Below, one piece after another: positions 44,820 to 53,709 of a DNA stretch of 64,000 nucleotides; position 1 is the stretch's first letter; each line of letters begins with the position of its first letter. Source of the DNA: Saprospiraceae bacterium. Its GTDB lineage: Bacteria > Bacteroidota > Bacteroidia > Chitinophagales > Saprospiraceae. The notes under the pieces were generated by a model. That model ran no database searches and had not been told where the DNA came from. It saw only the letters and a list, made by a program, of their open reading frames with translations. The stretch is taken from assembly GCA_016787575.1 (NCBI GenBank), contig JAEUUO010000023.1, forward strand, positions 62,001-126,000. Reading direction: 5' to 3'. The position numbers were made by a program, and so were the translations under genes.

Positions 44820-45422
44820 TTATTTGCCATACTTTAAATGAATTACTTTTGAATGACCCTTAGCGCTGACATTTACGATATAAAGATTGTCATATTCGGA
44901 ATCCGGTATATTTCCATAAGTATTTTTACCAATCAAAAGATTGAGTATAAGATTTGTTGTATTGGAATGCCCGGCAATATAGACAGCTTGACCGCGGTAT
45001 TGATTTAGTATGGTTGTAACCAATTCATCTAATTTTGAAGGGTCATAAATTTGAGTATTGATATTGTAATTTGCCGCAACTTTAGCAGAAGTTTCTAAAG
45101 TACGTTTGTAATTGGTAGAATAAACTGCTTGTATAGATGTGTTTTTTAGTATCCTTGCTAATTCATTGGCTCTTTCTTGACCTGCACTGCTTAAAGACGG
45201 ATCTGTGCCAATGCCAGTAGTTTCTGCATGTCTTGTTAAAATGAAACTTGTTGTTGAATCTTGCATGTATTGATTTATAACCAAGGTATCTGTTTTGATT
45301 ACAATCAAAGTATCGGTTTTTAGTACTGTTTTAATAATGGTTTCCGGGTCTTTTTCACAAGAAAAAAAGAATGAACAAACAAATATTGACAGAAGACTGT
45401 AAGTTAGTTTAATAATTGGCAT
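44820..45422 (-). CDS. Histidine phosphatase family lipoprotein
   Basis: 200 residues from the ATG at 45422, whose product starts with a lipoprotein signal (PIIKLTYSLLSIFVCSFFFSC). A spacer of hydrophobic/Thr repeats (KTDTLIVIKTDTLVI) leads to the phosphoglycerate-mutase-like fold: ILTRHAETTG (catalytic RHxE), DPSLSSAGQERANELARIL, VYSTNYKRTLETSA and AGHSN (second catalytic His). Known: this branch dephosphorylates varied small molecules; the lipid anchor puts it in the periplasm or outer membrane. Substrate unknown. The ATG at 45461 is possible but gives no sensible N-terminus. Confidence 0.85.
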   Translation of the reverse strand: MPIIKLTYSLLSIFVCSFFFSCEKDPETIIKTVLKTDTLIVIKTDTLVINQYMQDSTTSFILTRHAETTGIGTDPSLSSAGQERANELARILKNTSIQAVYSTNYKRTLETSAKVAANYNINTQIYDPSKLDELVTTILNQYRGQAVYIAGHSNTTNLILNLLIGKNTYGNIPDSEYDNLYIVNVSAKGHSKVIHLKYGK

Positions 45423-45573
45423 AAAAATATTGTTTTGGCGAAGGTATGTATTTGTATTCATGAAAACCTCCTAAACAATAATAATAATTCCCGTTTTCTT
45501 TACTATTCAATTGAAAATCGGTATGTCGTAAAAATTTAAATGCCTTTAAATAATAAATTTAAAAATGTGAGTT

Positions 45574-46176
45574 TTACTTCAATTCAATTAACTGCTTGAT
45601 TTTTGATTGATCTATTATATATATAAGTTCTATTTTTTTATCTTTAATCAATTGATTTAATTCACTAGTTGTATTTACATGTTTCGAAAAATTATCAATG
45701 TAAGCAGTGATTTTATAAATGGCTAATTCGTATGATTTGTTTTTCAAAAAGGACTCTATATTTTTTGGCATTAAAATAAATGCATGTGCTGTTTCAGATT
45801 GATTTCTAACTGCTTCGTGATCTGTTCCATGTGTTTCTAAAGGATCCGCAAATCTGTAATAATTCACTAAGTTTCCTTCAACATATCCAGCTAAAAACAA
45901 ATCACTGGCACTGGCAACAATCAAATTCATTGGCCCTTCTTGTTTATTAACTGAAACAATTTCTAATTGGTCTTTCTTAAAATTGCATAAAAATGCATAG
46001 TGGTATTTATCTCCATCCCGAACTTCATTTACTGCCACAGTTCCGGAATCTGGTATCTCAAAGCGATCCGATTTTTCAACATTGGGGACAGTTGACTTAA
46101 GCTGCACTGATTTTGAGCAGCACGATATATTCCAGCTTAAGGCAACTGCCAAAAATAGTCCAATGAATTGAAACAT
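45574..46176 (-). CDS. Lipoprotein of unknown function
   Basis: 200 residues. Hydrophobic N-terminus with ISCCSKS as lipobox. The mature part is polar with FEIPDSGTVAVNEVRDGDKYHYAFLCNF, a strand-rich middle and a helical Lys-rich end (NQLIKDKKIELIYIID). No recognised family. It lies 40 bases after the M64 peptidase gene on the same strand and may be read from the same transcript. Confidence 0.6.
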   Translation of the reverse strand: MFQFIGLFLAVALSWNISCCSKSVQLKSTVPNVEKSDRFEIPDSGTVAVNEVRDGDKYHYAFLCNFKKDQLEIVSVNKQEGPMNLIVASASDLFLAGYVEGNLVNYYRFADPLETHGTDHEAVRNQSETAHAFILMPKNIESFLKNKSYELAIYKITAYIDNFSKHVNTTSELNQLIKDKKIELIYIIDQSKIKQLIELK

Positions 46177-46216
46177 AACTTGTTATTAATAATGGAACGA
46201 ATTAATCCAAAATTTA

Positions 46217-48322
46217 TTAGTACCATCCATAATCATGATGTTTAAAGGCGTGAATGTAACTGTAGTACATTGCTTTTTGATATAAACCCGAAGAACCAGA
46301 CCATAAATAACCAAACCAGTTGCTATTTGAAATAAATAGATGTTCACGTCCGGAACTTCTTTTATCGACTATAAGTTTGTCAACTCCCCCTAAATTCCAG
46401 CCTCCGATCCAATCTCCCTGCTTGGTTGCTACGTTTAGACCTGTCCCGGAAGAGATAACGGTTCCAAGCCATTGAGTAGCCCAATCATTGGTATTGAAAA
46501 CATACAGATCTTCTTTGCCATCACCATTGATATCAGCAACATAATATTTGTCGTTGTTATTCATATTCCAATTGGGCAGATGATCGTCGTATCGAATTAC
46601 ATAATCATAATTCGTTCCATTTGACTTTAACATCAGCATGTATTCCGGCCCCCAATTTACACCGTTAAATACATAAAGGTCATCCTTATTGTCATTGTTA
46701 AAGTCGGCAATAAAATATTGATCGTTTGCTTTGCTGGTCCATCCGGGAAGGCTACCAAAATATTCGGCTTCTATGCTAAGGCTAGATCCTGAACTTTGAT
46801 AAAGTCTGGTGGTTTGGGTATTGCTTTTAAATAATACAAATTCTTCTTTACCATCTCCGTTTAAATCAGCTATATAAAATTTGTCAGAACTAGTGAGGTA
46901 ATTTCCAGGAATGTACTGATCGTATCTCCTTGTAAATTCCAAAGCACTGCCATTTGATTTTAGCATGCCGCAATAGCCCATTGACCAGTTGGCTGTATTC
47001 ACTACATAAATATCCTTTTTAGAGTCAGCATTGAAATCTGCTACATAAAACTGATCTCCGTTTCGCATTTCCCATCCCGGAAGATTGTTATAATATTTTT
47101 TTACACATTCAAATCCACCAGGTATAGATTTAAGTAATGCCAATCTGGAATTTGCCCCATTTGGATAAAATGCAATTAAATCATCTAATCCATCTCCACT
47201 AAAATCGCCGGGATAAAATTTGTCGCTGCTCGAAACATTCCAGGTACCACCGGGTCCTTTTATTTTTTTTGTAGTAATGTATGAACTCATTACCCGTGTT
47301 CCGATACCATCTCCGGTAAAACCGTCGGGTGGTGTGCCAACCAGATAGGCAGCGATGTGATTTCCATAATGTATCAGTACATCCGAATAATTAGAGCCAC
47401 CAAAATTGCCAACGTATACTTTATTGAAATTGTAATTGCTATTTGGTTTGTTTCTTACCCAAAACTCATCATAACTTGGCGGATTGTGTAAGTTGGTATT
47501 GCCGCGCATGGTACTGTTGTTTGAAGGGCGGTAAATGCATTGATCCTTATAGCGAGCCCCTTCAAACGCGCCCGTTTGGCTAACATTGTATTCAGGAGGA
47601 TTGCCTGTAGTTATTGGATTTCGAGCAAAAAGTTTCCATTTATCAGTTGCAGTAATTGTACTTACATTTCGTGGACTCGGTTCGCTACCTGAATAGCATC
47701 CAGTTTTATCATATTCATCAGCCAATCCACCAACCGAATGGCCTAACTCATGAAATAAAACATTATTTGAAGTTGACCTGGTAACACTTAAAACGCTTCC
47801 ATAAGAGCAACCACCGGAACCGGTGTGATTGAGTATCATCACCACATATTCTGCACCCGCTAATCCAACTGCCGATAAAGCTGAATTGATTTTAGAATCT
47901 GTATTTGCTGATTTTGCCATCCAGCAGCAATCCCAGCAACCGGAATAGCGCATATTAAAAGCTGTATTCCGGTTTACTGCAGTTTGATTTACACAATTTG
48001 CATTTTCTCCACAGGTATATACGGTAACATCTGAATCCGCAGAATTCACATTGACCCGATATACATTCAGAGCATCTTGCAATTCTGCCAATACATTGTC
48101 TAAAGACCCATTTTCATAGGTAAACATAGCTTTAAAATAATTTGCTACCAAATTATTAAAATCAGTTTGTTGGGCAGAAGTAAATCCATCCCCCATAAAT
48201 ACAATATCAAATTTATCAGCGGTAGGGCCATTATACAATAAGGTGGTTTTAGTTTGAGCGCTATTGAAAGACATCCAAAAACATAATATGAATAGAATGG
48301 GATAACGATATGTTGTTTTCAT
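46217..48322 (-). CDS. Secreted M64-family metallopeptidase with C-terminal FG-GAP/VCBS repeats
   Basis: 701 residues with signal peptide (about 1-22, ILFILCFWMSFNSAQ). N-terminal IgA-peptidase-type domain: DIVFMGDGFTSAQQ (about 40-50) and the zinc motif HELGHSVGGLADEYD (His191, His195), a hallmark of M64. From about residue 300, at least six repeats of the type F-x-x-A-D-x-N-x-D-G-K-x-D-x-x-V-F-N (KFYPGDFSGDGLDDLI, QYFIADFNNDNKDDLYVF, KYYVADINGDGKEDLYVF), i.e. calcium-binding FG-GAP blades. It does not end in a recognisable T9SS domain. It starts 44 bases after an STN-domain gene, suggesting a pair. Confidence 0.88.
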   Translation of the reverse strand: MKTTYRYPILFILCFWMSFNSAQTKTTLLYNGPTADKFDIVFMGDGFTSAQQTDFNNLVANYFKAMFTYENGSLDNVLAELQDALNVYRVNVNSADSDVTVYTCGENANCVNQTAVNRNTAFNMRYSGCWDCCWMAKSANTDSKINSALSAVGLAGAEYVVMILNHTGSGGCSYGSVLSVTRSTSNNVLFHELGHSVGGLADEYDKTGCYSGSEPSPRNVSTITATDKWKLFARNPITTGNPPEYNVSQTGAFEGARYKDQCIYRPSNNSTMRGNTNLHNPPSYDEFWVRNKPNSNYNFNKVYVGNFGGSNYSDVLIHYGNHIAAYLVGTPPDGFTGDGIGTRVMSSYITTKKIKGPGGTWNVSSSDKFYPGDFSGDGLDDLIAFYPNGANSRLALLKSIPGGFECVKKYYNNLPGWEMRNGDQFYVADFNADSKKDIYVVNTANWSMGYCGMLKSNGSALEFTRRYDQYIPGNYLTSSDKFYIADLNGDGKEEFVLFKSNTQTTRLYQSSGSSLSIEAEYFGSLPGWTSKANDQYFIADFNNDNKDDLYVFNGVNWGPEYMLMLKSNGTNYDYVIRYDDHLPNWNMNNNDKYYVADINGDGKEDLYVFNTNDWATQWLGTVISSGTGLNVATKQGDWIGGWNLGGVDKLIVDKRSSGREHLFISNSNWFGYLWSGSSGLYQKAMYYSYIHAFKHHDYGWY

Positions 48323-48365
48323 TTTTTTATATTTATATGGTTAGTTTTAAATTTTAAAATTTTAT

Positions 48366-49421
48366 TTATTTCCTTTTTTGAATTCTGATATTTCCTAAAT
48401 CTAATTTTGAATTGCTTCGTTTAAGTTCAAATACATTATTCAGATCGCTGACTTTTAACTTTTTTAAGCGGGTATTCAGGTAAATCCGTTCTCTATCCAA
48501 ATCGTTGATTTTTCCAAATTGAAGTTTCAATCGATTGGAATTAATTAGTTGATCGTATTTCTTAGGCATTTTTACTGAGATATAATTTTCTTCTTGTTTG
48601 AAAGATCCATGTTCAATTTTATTTTCAGGATCAAAAATGGAGCGCGCTTCCAAAGGATCTTCCAGAGGTTCAACCAGTACGATGTCTTCGTTTTCAATTC
48701 CAATTAAAGCATGGTCGCCACGAACGGATTTTTCATCCGGTGCAACATAAGCCCCGGCTTCATAAGATGCAGCTACCGGAACAATTCCTGATTTCGTAAT
48801 TTTAAATGTTACCACCAAATGTTCTGGAATGCTTGTTGGTGGATTTAAAATTTCTTCCCTATCAATTAGTGGAGGCACACCTTGCTTTACTTTGGTAACA
48901 GAAAGCATGCTTCCTGTCCCTAGCAATTTGGGCTTTAAATTTCCTAAAGCATCATCTCGATTTACAACGACTGGTTTAATTCGAAGCTTTCCTCCAAGAT
49001 TTTGCAATTGTCCCGGTGGAATAAGAATGGTATTTGGACCTGAAGCTCCAGTAGTCATATCACCTTCTTGCTTTAAATCCGGGTTTTGAAACTTCCTGAA
49101 ATTATTTTGTTCGAATGCTGTTTTTTCAGCTTCTTCTGAAAGCCGATAATAATAATGATAACGTTCCGGTATCAATTTTTCCAGAACTTCATCAACAGGT
49201 GCTGCATTAAAATTTCCATTTACTTTAAACGGTCGATCCAAATCAACAATAAAAAGTTGAAAGTTTTCCTTGGCCAGAACTTCCAACAATTCAGAAATAT
49301 CTGCATTTTGTGCATTTACCGAAAGCAAATGTCTGTCTGGCTGATATTTTGCAGTCAGTTTTTCCTGGGCGTTCAGTGACATGCAGCAGCATGCAATCAC
49401 AATTAGAGTCATTGATTTCAT
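48366..49421 (-). CDS. Secreted protein with an STN (secretin/TonB short N-terminal)-like domain
   Basis: 351 residues from the ATG at 49421 (an upstream ATG at 49457 lacks a signal). Signal peptide with SLNAQ. After it comes RHLLSVNAQNADISELLEVLAKENFQLFI... (about 28-90), which looks like an STN domain: "n-a-x-i-x-e-l-L-x-x-l-a" and "x-P-V-x-E-V-L-E-x-L-I". The rest is not recognised: Pro-rich linker, a beta segment (PEHLVVTFKITKSG), and a charged end (DRERIYLNTRLKKLKVSDL). No barrel or plug follows, so it is not a receptor. It precedes the M64 peptidase gene by 43 bases on the same strand. Confidence 0.6.
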   Translation of the reverse strand: MKSMTLIVIACCCMSLNAQEKLTAKYQPDRHLLSVNAQNADISELLEVLAKENFQLFIVDLDRPFKVNGNFNAAPVDEVLEKLIPERYHYYYRLSEEAEKTAFEQNNFRKFQNPDLKQEGDMTTGASGPNTILIPPGQLQNLGGKLRIKPVVVNRDDALGNLKPKLLGTGSMLSVTKVKQGVPPLIDREEILNPPTSIPEHLVVTFKITKSGIVPVAASYEAGAYVAPDEKSVRGDHALIGIENEDIVLVEPLEDPLEARSIFDPENKIEHGSFKQEENYISVKMPKKYDQLINSNRLKLQFGKINDLDRERIYLNTRLKKLKVSDLNNVFELKRSNSKLDLGNIRIQKRK

Positions 49422-49551
49422 ATGAGTAGATTTAAGTTTAAAATGAATTAAAATCAATTTCGGGTGTTCAGGAGAAATCGATTTTTAGCTTGATCAGGGA
49501 ATAAAATTCATTAATTTAAAATTCGAATATACCAAAATTCGTTAATCTAAA

Positions 49552-50478
49552 TCAGATTGGCTTAGTTAACGAACTTATAGATTGGAAATGGTCCAGAGGA
49601 CTTGCAATCTTGTAGTTGGATTTTCTAGCAAGATGAAGATAAATTGAAGTAGTTTTTTTATTTTGGTGGCCCATAAGTGCTTGCAATTCAGGTAAACTTA
49701 AACCTTGTTCCAGCAAATGTACAGCAAAACAATGTCTCAGTGTTTGTATGGTGATGTGTTTTCGTATAGGCAGTTTAGATAAAAATTTTTTAAACATGGC
49801 TTCAACACTTCTTCCTGTACATGGTTTTCCGTTCCTACCCTCAAACAGCCAATCACTAATATCATAATCATAGATGTATTGTTTAAGCAATTCGTGAATA
49901 TTATGCGATAGAACCGAGTAGTGTTGCTTTCCATTAAAATTTCTGATTAGAATTCTGTTTAAATTAAATTTTATATCTGACAATTTGAGATTGATTAATT
50001 CGCTCAATCTCAGACCGGCAGAATAGAGTAGCCAAATCATGCATCGGTGTTTGGTGTTTTTTATTCCATTCAAAATCTGATTAAGTTCATTGCCACTAAG
50101 AATTTCTGGAAGCTTAACATTGCTTTTTGGACGGATCGATGAAAAATTTAAAGGGTGATTCAAGATATTGACAGCGTAATACTGGATGGCATTCAAAGCT
50201 TGTTGTTGTGTAGATACGGACCATTTTTTCTCTATGTATTTAGTATGCAGGTAGTTTTCAATAAAGGCTTCACTCAAATTGGTTTGAGAAGCAGTGTTTT
50301 GGAATTTTAAAAACTGTTTTAAATGAGATGCATAGGATTTGATGGTTCGGCTACTGTATTTATTGAACCGAAGTTGATTCATATAAAGTTCAACCAATCG
50401 TTCGGTGCCATTTTTAATTTTATTGTTGGCTATTTTTGCCTGAATTCCATCATCAATAGTTGTGTGCAAGTAATTCAT
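49552..50478 (-). CDS. Orphan tyrosine recombinase (phage/XerD-like integrase)
   Basis: 308 residues from the ATG at 50478; the frame is open to 50571, but that part spans palindromes and does not look like protein. N-terminal SAM-like DNA-binding domain (about 25-110, SSRTIKSYASHLKQF) and C-terminal catalytic domain with Arg157 (SAGLRLSEL), Lys184 (NGKQHY), LRH with Arg248, GH with His271 and Tyr280 (SIYLHLA). The usual His of H-x-x-R is Gln (QTLRH). Known: the close type includes integron-like and XerC/D-like integrases of Bacteroidota. No phage or transposon genes surround it. It may act on its own flanking palindromes. Confidence 0.9.
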   Translation of the reverse strand: MNYLHTTIDDGIQAKIANNKIKNGTERLVELYMNQLRFNKYSSRTIKSYASHLKQFLKFQNTASQTNLSEAFIENYLHTKYIEKKWSVSTQQQALNAIQYYAVNILNHPLNFSSIRPKSNVKLPEILSGNELNQILNGIKNTKHRCMIWLLYSAGLRLSELINLKLSDIKFNLNRILIRNFNGKQHYSVLSHNIHELLKQYIYDYDISDWLFEGRNGKPCTGRSVEAMFKKFLSKLPIRKHITIQTLRHCFAVHLLEQGLSLPELQALMGHQNKKTTSIYLHLARKSNYKIASPLDHFQSISSLTKPI

Positions 50479-50523
50479 ATTCTCAAATTTAATCGTTTGG
50501 AAGCCTTTCAAATTGCTTTGTAA

Positions 50524-50611
50524 AATTAGCTGTATCCTAAAAGCATGTCTTGAGATCAAGACAAAGCTCATTGAGCTATAATTAAATTAAATAATTGAAA
50601 TACAGCTAATT
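50524..50611. repeat. 12-bp perfect inverted repeat enclosing two palindromes
   Basis: AATTAGCTGTAT (50524-50535) and ATACAGCTAATT (50600-50611). Between them are GTCTTGA-GA-TCAAGAC (50547-50562) and AGCTCA-T-TGAGCT (50565-50577). A further 9-bp pair, TAAAAGCAT (50538-50546) with ATGCTTTTA (50624-50632), is interleaved. Just upstream of the recombinase start. Confidence 0.75.
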
Positions 50612-50635
50612 GTAAATAAATGAATGCTTTTAAAG

Positions 50636-50742
50636 TACTCCAAAAGGAGTATCGGATTTATCCTTTAGAAGCAACAGGAAAAATTGAAAAAACAGCGAAA
50701 TAATCTTGAATTGAATAAGGCATAGCAAATCAAAATGCTATG
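50636..50742. repeat. Two further small inverted repeats
   Basis: TACTCC (50636-50641) and GGAGTA (50646-50651) with loop AAAA; CATAGCA (50721-50727) and TGCTATG (50736-50742) with an 8-base loop. Neither has a T tail, so they do not look like terminators. Confidence 0.6.
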
Positions 50743-51098
50743 GGGCTAATGGATTTATAAGTGATTCCTTGCTTTGATTCCCGAATTCTTTAAAGAGCCG
50801 AATATTTACTTATTCAAGTTAAAGTATCCGGATTACCAGCAAGAATAAAAGAAATCAGCATTGGATTTGAACCCATACTCCAATAGCTCAATTAATTAGC
50901 TAATATACTATAAATCAATCAATTTTTGCTATTTTTTTTTATTACCTAGGACGGTATTTTATGAATTCTATGTGAAGTGGAAACTTGTTGGTTTAAGGAT
51001 TTTGACATTAAATTATAGTAAATCAATAGTAGTAGAATCCTAATTATTAAAAAGCCAATAAAAATCAATCGTTGTCTTTTATTTGGTTCTTAAATAGA

Positions 51099-51923
51099 TT
51101 ACCACCAGCGGCGTATAAAAGCATCGTAAGTACTTCCATCCGGTAAAGTGATTAAAACTTTATTGTCACACAGTCCATTTCCATAATCCACGCTCAAAGT
51201 TTTAGTATCTAGAGTCAACGAGATCACGCCTTCAACAATCCAGGGGCATGTGAATTTGTAAATGAGTTTTTTTGTATTAATAACTGTAAAATTGGTCCCA
51301 TTTCTATTTGTTCCTGCCGAAGCACTCAAAATGGACCAAACATCATCAATTAGAATTTCAGGAGTTGCATTGCCCTCTAATTGAGTAATTATTTGATTAG
51401 CATTCCAGTTAATTGATTTATTAGATGGAAAAACTATTTTTCTATTAATTACTGTACGGAGGAATTCATTTTGACCAAGATTATTTTGTCCTTTGTTTTC
51501 AAGAATTACTTTTCCTTCAATTTTTACATCATCTATATAAAAATTTTCATGCGTCACCTCCCGAATGGACCCTTTATTTTTTATAGGCGCAGAAATAAAG
51601 ATTATCATTTTGCCTTTTCGAATCCGGTTAGCAACATCTTTTACTCCAGAAGGGCCATAGTCGATCGTTAGAGTATTAGGGTAAACTCCTTTTGGAAACG
51701 TCCAGGACCGGGTAGGAAAAGATCGGCTAGTCATTGAAACCAATCCCGTTTCAATTTGTTCGGTTATTTCCTGTTCATTGGCATCCAGAAAATTTTGTTG
51801 TACAGTAAGATCCTCTGAAGTGAGGATGAAATTATTTTCTAGTCCGTATCGATCTTTTTCACAGGCATTAAAAAAGAAAGTAACGAAAGCAGAAATCAAT
51901 AAAATACAGGCTTTGTGATTCAT
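51099..51923 (-). CDS. Lipoprotein of unknown function
   Basis: 274 residues. Signal peptide with lipobox FFNACEK (Cys21). Seen: an acidic start (EDLTVQQNFLDANEQEI), a repeated beta-type middle with RSWTFPKGVYPNTLTIDYGPSGVKD and, near the end, TKTLSVDYGNGLCDNKVLITLPDGSTYDAFIRRWW. The two "I/V-D-Y-G-x-G" segments suggest two copies of one beta-domain. It is a type I know from Bacteroidota lipoproteins with no function. It ends in front of the palindrome-rich spacer. Confidence 0.65.
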   Translation of the reverse strand: MNHKACILLISAFVTFFFNACEKDRYGLENNFILTSEDLTVQQNFLDANEQEITEQIETGLVSMTSRSFPTRSWTFPKGVYPNTLTIDYGPSGVKDVANRIRKGKMIIFISAPIKNKGSIREVTHENFYIDDVKIEGKVILENKGQNNLGQNEFLRTVINRKIVFPSNKSINWNANQIITQLEGNATPEILIDDVWSILSASAGTNRNGTNFTVINTKKLIYKFTCPWIVEGVISLTLDTKTLSVDYGNGLCDNKVLITLPDGSTYDAFIRRWW

Positions 51924-52301
51924 AATTTTAGAAAAAAATTCGGATTACAATATTTTTGACAATAAATAGACTTTTACTGGTTAAAAAGGTTTAATTAAGG
52001 AACCAATAAATTTAGTTGTTTTTTAAATTATTGGATACGATTTAATTTAGAAGGGAGATTTCTTCAAATTTTAATGGGTGACTCGAGATGGTTTCGAATT
52101 GCTTTCTAAGATCTATTATTATAATGCATGAAATTAAAGAAATGCAATTTTTTACATTGTCAGAAATTTATAAATGCTTTAAATAGGAATAGAGGGATTG
52201 TGTTATTCCCTTATTTTATTTTAGAATTTGTTACATTTGTAAATCCGATCGGAATTTTGTAATGTTTTACATACAAGCTAAATGTTTTAAAATCAAATTA
52301 A
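51924..52301. other. Divergent intergenic region
   Basis: 378 bases. A plus-strand TACATTTG (52232-52239), a match to TAnnTTTG but without a -33 TTG at the usual distance, is the only promoter-like sign. No gene, RNA or repeat seen. Confidence 0.5.
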
Positions 52302-53351
52302 ATGAAAAATAGTTACCTTTTATTGTTATTTTGCATTTTAACAGGAATAAAACTTTATTCTCAGAATGTACTGACTGAAGATTTTATTTTTGACCCTGCA
52401 GATAGTTTGGAGTATAATGGATACTGGGGACGTAGTGGGATAAACACAGAATTTAATGTTAAAATCGTTAGTCCCGGACTTGAATATAATGGTTATATAG
52501 GCTCTGGCAGGGGCAACGCTTGTTTGATTACAAATGATGGTAACGGGGATATTGTTTACAGAAATTTTGATTCCGCTATTGTTTCAGGCTCAGTGTATAT
52601 GTCTTTTATGTTTAGGGTTGATAGTTTACCAAATACAGTGACCCAGGGTTATCCAATTGCATTTAATCCCAATACAGGAGGAACCAATTTAAATTCCAGA
52701 TTAAGTATAAAGAGGGGGACTGATAGCACTTTTTATGTTGGGATTCTGAAAACAGGAGGATTTGTAACTAATTTCAGCAATACGATTTATAATATTCATA
52801 AAACCTATCTCTTGGTCATTAAGTATGAAATTGTACCGGGGCTGAACAATGATGTATCATCTCTTTATGTATTTGAATCGGGTGTCCCTGCGACAGAACC
52901 TAACATTGCTTTAATATTAAATCAAGAAGGTGATGATTTTACCGGACAGGCTTCCGTATATATAAATAATAATTATGCACAAGACGGACTCAAAAGATGT
53001 AATATTAAAATTGATGGCATTCGTGTGGGTACTTCATGGGAGAACAGCGTATTGGCGGTGCTGACATCCGTATCAAATGAATCAAATAGTGATGGATTAA
53101 GCGGTAAGAATTTTCCAAATCCATTTCAGCATAGTACACGAATTAATTATGACTTACCTTCAAGGGGACTTGTTAATGTCACAGTACTAAATTCAACCGG
53201 AGTAAAATGTGCAGAACTTATCAATGAAATTCAGGATAAGGGTATGCATGAAATTGAGTGGAATGCATCAAATATGCCAGCAGGAGCATATAATTGTATA
53301 ATTCAATTTAATGGAAATGCTATTAGCAACAAATTGTTGTTGGTAGATTAA
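52302..53351 (+). CDS. T9SS type A sorting-domain protein of unknown function
   Basis: 349 residues. Signal peptide (about 1-20, LLLLFCILTGIKLYSQ). The middle is a beta-sandwich (YNGYWGRSGINTEFN, GSVYMSFMFRVDSLPN, IDGIRVGTSWENSVLAV) that looks like a lectin/LamG- or PL-type fold, not identified. C-terminal type A domain (about 265-349): FPNPFQHSTRINYDLP, GLVNVTVLNSTGVKCAEL, GMHEIEWNASNMPAGAYNC, ISNKLLLVD. Known: this end targets proteins through the type IX system to the surface or outside. Monocistronic. Confidence 0.85.
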   Translation: MKNSYLLLLFCILTGIKLYSQNVLTEDFIFDPADSLEYNGYWGRSGINTEFNVKIVSPGLEYNGYIGSGRGNACLITNDGNGDIVYRNFDSAIVSGSVYMSFMFRVDSLPNTVTQGYPIAFNPNTGGTNLNSRLSIKRGTDSTFYVGILKTGGFVTNFSNTIYNIHKTYLLVIKYEIVPGLNNDVSSLYVFESGVPATEPNIALILNQEGDDFTGQASVYINNNYAQDGLKRCNIKIDGIRVGTSWENSVLAVLTSVSNESNSDGLSGKNFPNPFQHSTRINYDLPSRGLVNVTVLNSTGVKCAELINEIQDKGMHEIEWNASNMPAGAYNCIIQFNGNAISNKLLLVD

Positions 53352-53356
53352 TTTAA

Positions 53357-53377
53357 TTTGGTAGAATCTTTACCAAA
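53357..53377 (+). terminator. Weak hairpin after the T9SS gene
   Basis: TTTGGTA, 7-base loop, TACCAAA, starting 6 bases after the stop. It lacks a T tail, so it may only protect the 3' end. Confidence 0.35.
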
Positions 53378-53485
53378 ACAATTCAATATTATTAATTCTG
53401 AGTTTAATTTAAATGCTTCTTTTAGCTAGCTGCAGGTAGATGTAATTGATATCTTCCTGATAAAAAATTATTAAAACCATTCTCT

Positions 53486-53520
53486 AATAAAAATCCCCAT
53501 ATTCCGAAGAATACAGGGAT
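53486..53520 (-). terminator. Rho-independent terminator of tRNA-Cys
   Basis: On the minus strand ATCCCTGTATTC-TTCG-GAATATGGGGAT: a 12-bp stem including two G-U pairs, capped by a C(UUCG)G tetraloop, followed by TTTTATT. It begins 12 bases after the tRNA end. Confidence 0.88.
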
Positions 53521-53532
53521 CAGTGATTGTCG

Positions 53533-53603
53533 AGGTCGAGAGCGGATTCGAACCGCTGTAGCAGCTTTTGCAGAGCTGAGCCTAGCCACTCGGCCACCCG
53601 ACC
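53533..53603 (-). tRNA. tRNA-Cys (anticodon GCA)
   Basis: 71 bases. Acceptor GGTCGGG pairs with CTCGACC; anticodon stem CAGCT/AGCTG with loop CTGCAAA (anticodon GCA); T arm GCGG-TTCGAAT-CCGC. CCA is not encoded. Confidence 0.96.
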
Positions 53604-53615
53604 CTTAAGGGAGGG

Positions 53616-53623
53616 CAAATATA
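53616..53623 (-). promoter_or_regulatory. -7 box of the tRNA-Cys promoter
   Basis: Minus-strand TATATTTG, full match to TAnnTTTG, 12 bases before the tRNA 5' end. No TTG at -33. Confidence 0.55.
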
Positions 53624-53709
53624 GTGGTTTCATTAAAAATTCATGGAAAAAATACATGGTTCTTGGTCAAATAATGATCAAATTAACCTGTTATAGCTAA
53701 AACCATAGC

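Larger units (their letters stand above)
50479..51098. other. Palindrome-rich intergenic region beside the recombinase
   Basis: 620 bases without a credible gene. It contains several perfect short inverted repeats described separately: AATTAGCTGTAT/ATACAGCTAATT, TAAAAGCAT/ATGCTTTTA, GTCTTGA/TCAAGAC, AGCTCA/TGAGCT, TACTCC/GGAGTA, CATAGCA/TGCTATG, plus ATTAGCTAAT. Possible recombinase target or operator region. The 3' half shows nothing recognised. Confidence 0.6.

Noticed and set aside
49552..50478. Integron with gene cassettes
   Set aside because: The recombinase lacks clear IntI-specific features that I could identify, no attC-flanked cassette ORFs follow, and the palindromes do not repeat as an array of like sites.
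53533..53603. tRNA-Cys as an attachment site for an integrated element
   Set aside because: No integrase, no phage genes and no repeated tRNA 3' end nearby; the orphan recombinase is 3 kb away with other genes between.
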